From Punica granatum (taxonomy: Eukaryota; Streptophyta; Magnoliopsida; Myrtales; Lythraceae), in assembly GCF_007655135.1 (NCBI RefSeq), contig NW_022204162.1, forward strand, positions 16,132-80,131: a stretch of 64,000 nt of DNA. The letters are read 5' to 3'. Shown here in pieces: positions 20,350-31,600 of the stretch. The number at the start of each line of letters is the position of its first letter. The stretch's first letter is position 1. A model generated the notes under the pieces. It did not search any database and had not been told where the DNA came from. It was given only the letters and a program-made list of their open reading frames with translations. The position numbers and the translations under genes are program-made.

Positions 20350-21003
20350 GGTGAATAGTGACGCGTCACCAGCGTCACCAGCGTCCGTCACCGAGCGTCA
20401 CCGAGCGCAACCCGCGTCCGTCACTGAGCGTCACCGAGCGCAACCCGCGTCCGTCACCGAGCGCAACCCGCGTCCGTCACCGAGCGCAACCCGCGTCCGT
20501 CACCGAGCGTCACCAGCGTCTGTCACCGAGCACCCCAGCGTCCGTCACCCAGCGTCACCAGCGTCCGTCACCAGCGTCACCGAGCGCAACCCGCGTCCGT
20601 CACCGAGCGTCACCAGCGTCTGTCATCGAGCGCGCCCGTGCCCGTCACCAGCTCCCGTCATCAGCGCCTGTCACCGAACACCCCAGCGTCCGTCATCGAG
20701 CACGCCCGTGCCTGTCATCCAGCACGCCCGTGCCCGTCACCAGCATGTCCGTGCCCGTCACCAGCGCGCCCGTGCCCGTCACCAGCGCCACCCGCGCCCA
20801 TCACCCAGCGCGTCCGTGCCCGTCACCAGCACGCCCGTGTCCGTCACCCAGCGCGTTCGTGCCCGTCATCAGCACGCCCGTGCCTGTCACCAGCGCCGCC
20901 CGTGCCCGTCACCGAGCGCCACCAGCGCCCGTCATCGAGCACGCCCGTGCCCACCAGCGCCCGTTCGTACCCACCAGCGCCCGTCACCGTGCTTGACCGC
21001 GCC
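20350..21003 (+). repeat. GC-rich minisatellite inside element C 3' LTR
   Basis: Longer version of the array at 3410-3960, with extra CAACCCGCGTCCGTCACCGAG and CCCGTGCCCGTCACCAGC units. Array length changed after insertion, since both LTRs start identical. Confidence 0.9.
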
Positions 21004-23537
21004 CGTGCACGTCCACCCTTGCACCCGAATACCCTTTTAAGGGTTCCACCGAGTCACCCGACTCTCAAACACTTCCCCGACTCTTTCCTCGTATTCCGAG
21101 GCTAGGTAAAACATTTTTGACTTAGAGGAGTTAGGGCTTTTTATATTTTTGCATGGCTATGGAGTATTATGGTGTTTCATGCATGTTTCACTTGCAAGAT
21201 TTAATTTTTATACAATTTTATGTTATATTATGCATGTGCACTATCTTATGACTTGCTACCATGTCGGAAAAGGGCTTGGATCATCGTAAAGAAGACTATC
21301 CCGACCCGACTATGGCAAATTAATTCTCGGCCAACTCTCTAAATGAGAGGGTTGAGACTTAAATTGCTCTTTTCGGGTTAAGATCGGTCTCCTTAGCCTA
21401 TTCAAGTTAGTTTCCGAGTTTGTTTTATCATTATTGCATGCATGAAGCCGGTGTTATATTATCATTTTCCTTAATTAACACGTTTGTGAATGTTTGTATG
21501 TTTAAATGAGCTAAACAAATCGTGATAGCGCCGGCTTTTGTTAAAAAGGAGTGCTATTTATCACGGTTGATGTTTGAGCATGCGAAAAATAATTAAGCCA
21601 CGATTAGGAAATCATTTGTGACTCGGATAGAGCCATGAGAACCTTCGGCCACCTTTCATAAGATGAAGCCGAGGGCTTCTTGGCCTTCCTTGGGTCAAGA
21701 ATGAGTTCCTTATCTCAAGTTTAATTCGTTGATCGGATGGTGTGAATTTTTACTTCAATGTCTTTACGATTCCTATGTTAAAGTATCATGTAAAGACTCT
21801 TTTAAACGAAGCATGCATGGATTCGAGTATCGATGACTCATTCGGGTCCATTCGGTTACGAGGGTAGTTTCGGTCATTGGACCAAATTATCCTCGATCCT
21901 TATGGAATCGTCTTGGTCGTCGAATCACGAATCGTTTTCACAATTAATGCATTCGGCACAACCCTTAAGCATTAATTCCACAAACGGGTTAATCGGGACG
22001 CTCACATGATTAAAACCACTTCACACTGATAAAGTTTACCCGAATTGGACATTAACTGATAACTCGCGTCGACGAGTCGTCAAAGGACGTTGGTGCCCTT
22101 TTCAAACTTATCAATTTCAAAACCCGAAACACGCGGTCCGATATAGCATGGACGTCTAAAAAGGGCTTCTGTGTCTCAACTTGAGTTTTTACCTGATTCT
22201 AGGTAGCTTAGGTCACGATACAGAAGATCTTTCTAGATCACTTCCGGGTAGATCGACCGGTTCCTTGGCTTTTCCGGGGTTCTTGCACAACCCTGGACGA
22301 TCCAGGGATTTGGTTGACACCGGCTACAGGCCGAGGTGGCCCGCACTGCGATGTTTTCCCCTTTTCTGAGAACAATTTTCAAATAAAGGGCAAAATCGTC
22401 TTTTCACAATTCAGCGACACCCTTAGGGTTAGCATAACAGAAACACTACAGTACAGGATAAGAATGGGCTACCTGTTCAGGTGCAGGTTCATCTGCATAG
22501 CCTTTTCTTATCTAACTGATGAGTTTCTGTTATCCTAACATAGACTCGGGTCACTATAATGGTTATCTCTGTCAGAAAACATGCGAAATGCCGATTAACC
22601 TTTCACTCGACCTAACCAAAAACTAGATAATGGTTAGGAAGAATTCTAGATTCCAAATCTAGAGTCAAAACACGAGTTTGGTTAATTCAGTGGTAATTCA
22701 GTGTCACAATACAGAACAACTATAAAAGCAATCCACACACCTGAGATTTGACTCTCTTTGTCAAGTTCTCAAAACAAAGCCGAATGCTAAAACGTTGGCA
22801 CATGTCTGATTGTTTAGCATATAGCATTTGCTTGCAAAAACACCCCTGGGTTAATAATCTGTTAATTCACGTAAACACGACAATAACAAACACTTTGTCT
22901 GTTATTAACATGTTGCGTGTTATTTTTCCGCACTTGTTTGCCATGCGGGTCGAGCCTGATCCCTAGGCCGAATAATATTAGGGTTCAACGCCCTAATCAT
23001 CGAGCACAGGGTCCAACACCCTAATCAACACTCACAGGGTCCAACGCCCTATTCAGCGAGAGCGTCCATTGAATTTCAGTTCTTCGGTCTTTTCCCTAAA
23101 CTCACGGTGAGTTAGAGTGGAATAATAACCGAACGCGAAACGACTGGAATTCGACCCTTTTGTAATTTGTATTTATTGTTTTGAGAGCATTGTAAGGATT
23201 CTATTTGGTATATTTATTCTGTAAGAATTCCAGTCGGTGAGCGAACGGTCCGAGAGTCGAATTAATCGAATCGGTTTAATGCTTGCCCAGACACAAGTAA
23301 ATCCAAGATTTCGCGGTTCTGGTTCACGCAGGGATTCAACCTCCATGGTTCGATGAACTGTAACGCAAGATTGTGAACCAATTCCCCGACATATAGATTT
23401 ACTTCTCTCTCGGCTTCTCAACCGACATCGTTTAATTCATCGAGTTTACGGTGTCAAAACGTGCGAGTCGAGCGCAACTTAATTCACGCGGTAAATAATA
23501 AAACATGCAAGCCTAGCAAACCAGAGTACCGAAAGGG

Positions 23538-23560
23538 CGTGCGGGATATAGGCCCGCACG
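23538..23560 (+). promoter_or_regulatory. Conserved LTR hairpin, intact copy
   Basis: CGTGCGGG and CCCGCACG pair perfectly (8 bp) around the 7-nt loop ATATAGG, about 260 bases before the LTR end. The equivalent in B is intact at 46622-46644; the other three LTRs in the window have damaged arms. Confidence 0.7.
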
Positions 23561-23817
23561 TAACATGAACCCCCGAACACGGACTTTCCGGTTCCGCACA
23601 GATCAATGCCTTAACAGCAAACTAGGTGTTCCATACCCCTAGACCCGGGTAACTTATCCGCCCTCGACCTTCGGGTCGTAAAATGATAAGTGGCGACTCC
23701 TTCTCTCACGCGTGTCCGACGCGCGTCCCCACGGGAAGGTGGACGTTCCGACCAAGCCCTGCGATCCAAAAGCGCGCAATGCGGGCCCCGACGAGAGTCC
23801 ACATTCGGGTCCGTACA

Positions 23818-23822
23818 CTCGT
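23818..23822. repeat. Right target site duplication of element C (CTCGT)
   Basis: Matches 1481-1485. It lies in A's RNase H coding frame: LVPYHE ends here and resumes with YLEKLTE at the left junction. Confidence 0.95.
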
Positions 23823-25810
23823 GATACGGCACTAGCTTCGCGTCTTTCGTCTTCCATTGCCCCAGTGTTTGGAAGATAGTGAGCATAGAATCGCCGAACA
23901 CTTCGAGCTCTTTTACTTTGAAATCCAACGCCGCTTGGAGACCGAGAATACATGCCTCGTACTCGGCCACATTATTGGTGCACGGGAAGTCGATCTTTCC
24001 CGCTACAAGGTAATAGTGTCCGTCCGGGGATATCAGTACTGCGCCGATACCTGATCCCATGGAATTGACAGCACCGTCGAAATACATCTTCCATCCCGGC
24101 TCCTCTCCCTCGTCGTCTACTCGGAGGATTCCCTCATCTGGGAAGTCGGGATTAATTGGTGTGTGGTCTTCAATCGGGAATTCTGCCAAATGATCCGCAA
24201 TCGCTTGCCCCTTGACCGAAGTGCGGGACACGTACTCGATATCATATTCCGTCAATTGACAACGCCATTTGGCGAGGTTCCGCGTGGAGGAGGGACTGTC
24301 GAGTAAGTACTTCAAGGGGTCTGCCTTTGACAGCAAGCGGACCGTGTGATAGAGCGTGTATTGTCGGAGCCTTTGCATGACCCACACCAATGCGCAGCAC
24401 ATCTTCTCGATTTCCGGGTAATTGGACTCTCCATCGGTGAACTTTTTGCTCAGATAGTAGATCGCGCGCTCCGTGTGCGCGGACTCCTCCTCTTGTCCCA
24501 ACATGCATCCTAATGATTGGCGGCGTACCGTTAGATAAAGTACGAGGGGACGACCCGGTGTAGGCGGGACCAATACCGGTGGTCGGACCAAATACGCCTT
24601 GATGGTGTCAAAGGCCTTCTGACATTCTTCGTCCCATTCAATCGCCGCGTTCTTGCGGAGCAAGCGAAAGAGTGGTTGGCATTTGTCTGTCAGGTTCGCA
24701 ATGAATTGTGCGATGTAATTCAGCCGCCCCAAGAAGCCTCGTACTTCGCGGACCGAAGATGGCGGAGGAAGCTCCTTGATCGCCTTGACTTTATCGGGAT
24801 CTACTTCGATGCCGCGCTCGCTGACCACGAATCCTAGTAATTTTCCCGATCGAGCGCCGAACGTGCATTTCGCCGGATTAAGCCGAAGCTTGTACTCCTT
24901 TAAACGATCGAAGAGACGCTTCAGATTAACGAGGTGGTCCTCTCCTTCTTTGGACTTGGCAATCATGTCGTCGACGTAGACCTCGACTTCCTTGTGCATC
25001 ATGTCGTGGAATAACGTGACCATGGCCCTCTGATAAGTTGCTCCGGCGTTCTTGAGGCCGAAAGGCATGACGCGGTAACAAAAGGTTCCCCACATGGTAG
25101 TGAACGTCGTCTTGATCTTGTCTTCCTCGGCCATCCGAATTTGGTTGTATCCGGAGAAACCGTCCATGAAAGAAAACTGGGCGTGGCGCGCCGTGTTATC
25201 GACTAGTATGTCGATGTGGGGCAAGGGAAAATTGTCCTTGGGGCTGGCCTTATTGAGGTCTCGATAGTCGACGCATACTCGGACCCTTCCATCTTTCTTC
25301 TCCACCGGTACGATGTTTTCCACCCATTCGGAGTAGTTGCAGACCTCGAGAAAGCCCGCGTTGATCTGTTTGACAACCTCCTCCTTGATGCGGAGAAGGA
25401 GGCTTGCCCGTTGCCGTCGCAATTGTTGTCGTTTGGGCGGGAACTTCTCCGTGTCTAGCGGGAGGAAGTGCTTCACTATTGACGGGTCAAGCCCCGGCAT
25501 GTCGGCGTAGGACCAGGCAAAAACTTCTTGATACCTGGTCAAGAAATCGATCATTCGGACCCGTTGTGTTGGGTCGAGGCTTGTGCCGATCTTTAGGATG
25601 CGGGGCTCCCCTTGGGTACCCACGTTGATCTCTTCTGTCGGCTCGAGCGGGGTGAGTTGGCAATCCTCGAGGCGGCGCAAACTCTCTTCTATCTCAGGCA
25701 CTAGACTGTCTCCGTCGAGCCCTTCCCCGAAGTATATGGGTCCGGGCTCTCCGAGACATTCTTCGGATGGGTTCGAATCAACGCGTCGAGGATTTGGATT
25801 CGAGTGGAGC
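23818..25810 (-). pseudogene. pol: Element A pol, 5' part: RT, RNase H tether and most of aRNase H
   Basis: Exon 2 starts at 25810 directly after the acceptor AG, in frame, with LHSNPN. The frame is open to 23818 and continues at 1485. It holds an N-terminal linker (MPEIEESLRRL, EVFAWSYADMPGLDP), RT (DYRDLNKASPKDN, FMDGFSGYNQI, YVDD at 24967-24978), the tether RNase H with TVRRQS in place of the first catalytic Asp, and aRNase H with YFDGA, NNVAEYEA and FGDSML. No stop or frameshift is visible, in contrast to A's gag and ORF1. It is broken only by element C. Reading through the junction leads into C's LTR and ends at 23611. Confidence 0.94.
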
Positions 25811-26024
25811 CTGGAGAATTGAAAGAATTGTCTTAGAGAAAATTAGAATGATATGAACAAAAGAGTAAGGAAGAGAGAGTGGAATAGACAAGGATTCAAA
25901 AAATGCATATAGGGAATTCATTGATAGTATGGATCATGAAGCCATAACAGAGTTCCCCTTTCCGTCGTGTGGCCTACGGCTACGCCGACACGCGGGACAC
26001 ATCTCATACATAGATAAGTCTTAC
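25811..26024 (-). other. Element A intron between gag-pro and pol (214 bp)
   Basis: On the minus strand: donor GTAAGA at 26024 overlapping gag-pro stop TAA, acceptor TTCAATTCTCCAG ending at 25811. Junction GAT GT|G CTC is phase 2 and in frame, exactly as in C. Confidence 0.85.
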
Positions 26025-28669
26025 ACATCGGCGATCACAGCCGAATAGCGCAGGACTGAGGTCCAGTTGTTAAGCTCCTCGTCTTCCTGCGCCGGGTGGA
26101 TGTGAACCCCTGAAGGAATCTCCTCGGTGACGGCATACACGGTTGGCAAGGTGTCAGTCGCGTCGTCGAAGTCCGAGGAAGGGCCGTCAGAGGTGCTCCC
26201 GATGATGAGTGGAGGCCCGAGGAAGAAATGTGATAGCGGGGGGACTGGAACGCCCCTGTGGAGCCTACCATAGTGCGTGGCGAGGCGGTGGAGGTGGTTG
26301 CCCCGGCGGGCCTCAATAATTTCATGGCAGGAGGGGCGAAAGCCAAGTCCCCTCCTATGCTTGTATGCTTCAACTTCAATGGGGTGGTTGATTCCTTGCC
26401 CGGGCGCCCCAAGTCCGGTGCCGGGAATGTAATTATGGCGCATAAGGACCTTCCCTATCATGCGGTCGGCGCTGGAGGGTCTGACCTTTCCGTAATCCCG
26501 AATAACAGAGACAGTCTTAAAGGAGTGGAATGGCAGGTTTTCGTCATCCCCGACGCTGATGTAGGGAACCGCCGTTTCCTTGTAGATGGCGTAATCTTCC
26601 TCCCCCTTGACCGTGATGATCTTTTCCTCGACGATGAATTTCACCTTCTGATGTAGCGAGGACGGAATGGCGCCGGCCGAGTGAATCCAAGGCCTTCCAA
26701 GGAGTACGCTGAAGGCGTTCGGGATATCCAACACTTGGAATGTGACGCTGAAGGAGCATGGGCCGATATCTATGAGGAGGTCAATCTCCCCGTTCACCTC
26801 TCTCCTCGAGCCATCAAAGGCTCGGACCGCTGTCTTGCTAGGGCGGATGCGGTTGAGATCCACATTCATCTGCTTCAAAGTGGTCACCGGGCATACGTTG
26901 AGCGCGGAACCGTTGTCGATCATGACCCGGCCCACGATATGGTTGTTGCACTTGCAGATGATGTGCAGTGCCCGGGAGTGTGCGCATCCTTCAGAGGGGA
27001 GCTCATCGTCCGAAAACGAGATGGTGTTGGAGAAAATAGAGTTGACGGTTTCCTCTATCCGGTCCGGGGGCGTCCCTTTGGGGACTTGCGCGGCCGCTAG
27101 GACGCGCATGAGGGCCTCCCTGTGAGGTTCCGAGTTGAGTAGGAGGGCAAGCAACGAGATGTGGGCCGGAGATTTGGCCATCTGCTCTACCACCTTATAC
27201 TCGCTTGCTTTGATGACCTTCATGAAGGCTTCGGCCTCCTCTTCTGTCACCTTCTTGGACGAAGCAGGCAGGGTGCTAGGCCTCCTCTCCTCTTCGGCAG
27301 CGGGTGCCTTCCCTCTGTCAGTGGTCGTCGGATTCTCATATAGTCGCCCTGAGCGGGTTATGCCCATGACACCAAATTGTTGCTCCAGGTTTCCGACAGC
27401 TCCGTTATAGATCCAGGGGACTCTATCGCTCAAGTATGGCTCCGGGGCGGGGACGTCTATAACAAGCGGGGCATGAGGTATGTCCGTCCCGGTGAACCCG
27501 ACTGCGGCTTCCACGGATACGTATTCGATCACTAAAGGGGAGGAACAACTTGGCTCGCCTTCGCCCTCTCCCGATGCGCATATAGTGATCATATTAATAG
27601 AGGGCCCCGGAGCCGGTCCATGGTCGGGGAGAGGATTAGCCTGTACGTTCGGAGGCTTTACAGCATTGAATACGAGCTCCTTTGCATCGATCATCTCTTG
27701 GATCCTCTCCCTCAATCTCCAACAAGTGTCCAGGGTATGCCTCGGCGCCCCCCGATGATATTCGCACTGCTTGCTTTGATCTTGAATGGTTGGATCGAAG
27801 CTCGGGCCGGGCGCTATTGTTCCGATCTTCTCGCGAATTTGTCGGTAGACGTGGGAAGGTGGAACCGGTAGGGTCGGGTATTGTCAGCGGGGTCGCGACG
27901 GTGCTGCACCGCCCTGTTGACTTTGCGGGGGCGGGGCCCGTTGTGCCGGCTGAGTAGTCCTAGGAGCCGGAGGTTGATATTGAGGGGCTTGGGATGGAGC
28001 AGGGGCATAATGGTGGACGACGGGCGATGATACTGCAGGTAGGGGTGGAGGCGGCAGTGCGGAATAGTAGATTAATTGGGCAGGGGCTTGAGATCGATAC
28101 TGAGGTGCCTGCGGGGCGAGTGAGGGAGCTGCGGGAGGCGCCGCCGTGTAGTTCATCGAATATTGCTGGGGGGCCTGTTGCGCCGTATGGACGGCGTTTA
28201 CCGAGACTTCCTTTCCCCTTCTCCCGCTCGAAGATGATGATGTCGTGGGGGCCTTCTTCGACGACTCATCTCCTTTGCTGGTGGGGTCCTCCATCCTTCC
28301 GAGCTTGATGCCCAAATCCAGCTTTTTCCCGGCCTCGATGAGGTCGGAGAACGAGGAGGTGTGCGCCAACAAGTGCGAGTAATATACCCCTCTCAACGTG
28401 GAGTGAAACAATTGGATCTGTTGCACCTCGCTGATTGGAGGGATGTGCTTTGCTGCTTGGGCCCGCCACTTGGTAGCATACTCCTCAAACCTTTGGCCCC
28501 TCGCCATCTCTTTGGTGCTTAGCTCCAACAGGGTGGGAGGCGCTTCTGCGCAATACCGATACTGGTCGGTGAACTTCCGGGAGAGGTCCTCCCACGTTGG
28601 GATGTCTTCGGCCTTCAACGACATGAACCAATCGAGGGCCGATCCTGACAGGCTATCCTGGAAGGAGTG
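26025..28669 (-). pseudogene. gag-pro: Element A gag-pro, C-terminal two thirds
   Basis: Continues the gag interrupted by B at the GAGTG duplication (FQDSLSGSALDW at the right end). It carries the gag domain end, a Pro/Gln-rich linker, a zinc knuckle CEYH...RH...C with Arg in place of the Gly before the second His (GAPRH; B has GAPGH), the protease site IDNGSALNVCP, and the G-patch-like segment PGTGLGAPGQGI ... RGLGFRPS. A TGA at 27884-27886 replaces the CGA (Arg) seen in B (PRPRRQYP). The frame ends VIADV with the stop inside the donor at 26024. The N-terminal part lies at 51624-52644. Confidence 0.92.
28665..28669. repeat. Left target site duplication of element B (GAGTG)
   Basis: GAGTG precedes the LTR TGTGCGCACC and recurs at 51624-51628 after the other LTR end. 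In B's own gag the uninterrupted sequence reads GGAAGGAGTGGATGAC, confirming the join. Confidence 0.95.
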
Positions 28670-31600
28670 TGTGCGCACCCGAATTTAATCTCGTCGGGGC
28701 ACGCATGCGCGCGCCTAAGCAAACGCGGCTTGGGAGTGTCCACCTTCCCGGGGATGCTCGACGGACGCACGTGAGAAGGAGTCGCCACTTGCCATTTTAC
28801 TACCCGAAAGTCGAGGGCCGGCAAGTTACCCGGGTCTAGGGGTACGGGGTACACCTAAATGCTAAGGCAATGGTCGTACGGAACCGAAAATTCCGAATTC
28901 GGGGGTTCTATTACGTGCGGGCCTATATCCCCACGCCCTTTCGGTACTCTAGCTTGCTAGGCTTGTCATTTTGTTTATTTACCACGTGATTTAGAGTTGT
29001 GCTCGACTCGCCCGTTTTTACTTCGTAAATTCGATGAATCGATTGAGTTGGGCCAAGAATCCGAAGGATGAGTAGGCTCGTGAGTCAAGGAATCGGTTCG
29101 CTATCTTAACGTTACAGTTCATCGAACCGTGATGGTCGATTCCCTGTGCGAACCGAGACCGCGAGTATTCGAGCTTACTCATCCTTTGGTGATGATAGAC
29201 CAACTTAACCGATTCTACACTCGGACCTCTTGTTCACCGATCGGGGATCCTTACAAGTATATGAATAAATGTACAAATAAGATCCTCACAACGTACACTC
29301 AAATAATTGCAGAATACAACTGAATGAAATAAATGGATCCCGATCGGTTTACATTGGGCCAATATTCCATTCCGGCTCACCGTGTGTTTTGAATAACCGA
29401 TAAACAAATTAAGGCAACGCGGGCTCAAGGAGCCGGGGGTCGGGTCCAATCGAACCGACGGTTTGCAGGAGAACCGATTAATTCCCACTGTAACCGTTGG
29501 ACCGATCGAGCTCCCAGGTGATATCTAAACACGTTTCACGCGCTCGATCCGAATCCGCCTTCCACTTAGGCCGTATTCGGAGTGTGACGGTGAATCGAGG
29601 CTAGATCCCATCCCGCACTCGGGTTGCACGCGCTCGGTGAGTTAAGAGGCGTTGGACCTCGTGTTCGGTGATTTGGGCGTTGGGCCCCGTGCAATACGTG
29701 ACCTATGGGATCGGGCCCGCACCGTAATAAATCATCAAAAGCAAGAATAAAACAGAAGAAAACTGATATAACTGACACAATATAGAAAGCAACTGACAAC
29801 AACTGATAAGTGTTAGTGGATACAGACGAATTGCGTATTAGGCCGAATGTACGTGATTTAATCAGTTATTAGCCGGGGTTGATTAACAAACAATGTATCT
29901 AACCTAGGCAAACATAGATGGCGGATTAGGATGAGGTTCTAAGCCGATTACATGTGTGTGTTTGTTTTAAGACGCTTATTCAGTTAAATGTCACCGTGGC
30001 TTCACCGATTTAGCCAAACTCGTGTTTTGACTCTAAAATGGAATCTATCATTCCGCCTATCCATTATCTAGTGTTTGATTAAGTCGAATGTATGGTTAAT
30101 CCGATTGTTCGTGTTTTGTAACTGAAATAAGATACTCCCCACTGAATCTATGATAGAAAGAAAGAAACACCGAAAACGAACGAAATGGACCACGCGAATG
30201 AAACTCGCACCCGAACGGGTTGTCCTTTCTCGTTCATAGCTCTAGATGTTTCCAACTCCCTAAAGCCTAGGGTATCGGTGAATCACGGAATGACGACTAT
30301 GCCCTTGGATAATAAAATTGTAATGTTCGTGTATAAATTGGAGGTCGTATTACGCGAAGGAGTCTAAGAAGGATTCTCGTGCCGCGACTCGGGCCGCCTC
30401 AAATCGGGCCCGGACTCGAGTCATGGCACGTGAGTACTCCCTAGACAACAATCCCATTCGCGTTACGCGACCCGGTATTTTAAAATTGTGGATTTTTTAA
30501 TGGAAAAGGGCATTCACGCCATTCCGTAAATCATCGATGCGTTTACAAGTTAATGACCAATTTACCCAATTATTTATTCCGAATGATTTAATTAATCAAA
30601 TGATGCGTCCCCTTTCTCGTTTGTGGAATGGTTTAGTGATTGAGGGGTTAAACCATGATTATTATGGGCTAATGAGATGATTGTTCGGGGTTAATGCGCC
30701 TAACATGTAAATTAATCGTGAAGCTAATGATTTAAACAAAAAATATAATTGCAATCAATTCCAAGAATCGGTTTTAATCGTTTCTTGCATGCGTAAGACG
30801 CCAAACATAATAAGAACACACACATTTACAAAGTCGATGCCACCATGGTCTTGGAATCACAAATAAACATGCAATACAAACACAAACATGATATATAATG
30901 GAATCAATAAAATGGCATCGGCACGAAAAACGAGGTAAATCGTAAACGTAATAAACATGAAAACAGAGTTGGATCAGGGTCAAGGGGTCTATTTTGGATC
31001 TAGGTTCAGTTTGGAGAGGGCTAAATTAGAACCAAAAAAACAGTGTGATCTGATTTGTCGAATATACGAAAAGATCGGTAAATAATTTTAATTTGGAGTT
31101 TCAGCGCCCATAAAAATATGAAATTTTGTGTGGAACCTTAAAATAACATCAGGAATGTGTGGTAAAAATTTCAGTTCATTTTGAAGTCGGATGGTTCGCG
31201 AGATCTATCAAAATCAGACCGGAAACACCGAAATAACGGGTAAGCATTTTTTTATCCAGAGATCCGGCGCCCAGAAAAATCTGAAATTTTATATGGGGTC
31301 TTAAAATAACATCAAGAGTCTGTGGTAAAAATTTCAGCTCATTTAGAACTCGGATGGTTCACGAAGTTGCTCAAGGGCCAAACCCGGGATCTAAGGAAAA
31401 TCATGCGAAATGAGCCCCTAACACCCCATATCAAACAAATATCGAAGAACCTAGCTTCTCTAAGTCATAGAGGAGTCTTACCTAGCCTCGGAACACGAGG
31501 AAGGAGTCGGAGAAGTGGCCGTGGGAGTCGCAAGACTCGGCTTGAAGTCGCGGAAGTGAGTAATCCGAGAGAAAACAGCCGCGGCTAGTCTCGGGAGAAC

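Larger units (their letters stand above)
1486..23817 (+). mobile_element. Element C: complete Tat/Ogre-type retrotransposon, 22.3 kb
   Basis: Full-length element bounded by TG...CA LTRs (1486-6749 and 18426-23817) and a CTCGT duplication. Order on the plus strand: 5' LTR, PBS, leader, ORF1, gag-pro, intron, RT-RNase H-aRNase H-integrase, structured and repetitive 3' UTR, PPT, 3' LTR. It is a different family from A and B: LTRs are alignable mainly in their first 20 or so and last ~500 bases, while the proteins are clearly homologous. The LTR copies are nearly identical apart from repeat-array length, so the insertion is fairly recent, yet gag-pro and pol carry inactivating changes. Confidence 0.96.
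18426..23817 (+). repeat. Element C 3' LTR (5392 bp)
   Basis: Runs from TGTCAGCACCCC to GTCCGTACA, followed by the CTCGT duplication. It copies the 5' LTR; it is 128 bp longer, mainly from the minisatellite at 20350-21003, with two small extra indels (near 21570 and 23538). It keeps the candidate TATA at 22721-22728, the AATAAA region and an intact CGTGCGGG...CCCGCACG hairpin at 23538-23560. No gene is seen in it. Confidence 0.95.

Noticed and set aside
20351..21105. Long Pro/Ser/Arg/His-rich open frames (also 3411-3980)
   Set aside because: They are translations of the LTR minisatellite in several frames; low complexity, no start context or homologue.
23611..23817. Extra C-terminal tail of A's RT frame
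   Set aside because: It is the frame running into C's LTR after the insertion point, not native sequence.
26035..28308. Plus-strand open frames opposite A's gag-pro, and similar ones opposite B's
   Set aside because: They are shadows of the minus-strand coding frame, without matching homology.
28680..28860. tRNA-like or snRNA-like element near the LTR end
   Set aside because: The GC-rich conserved segment is the common LTR 3' end; no cloverleaf or box motifs were found.
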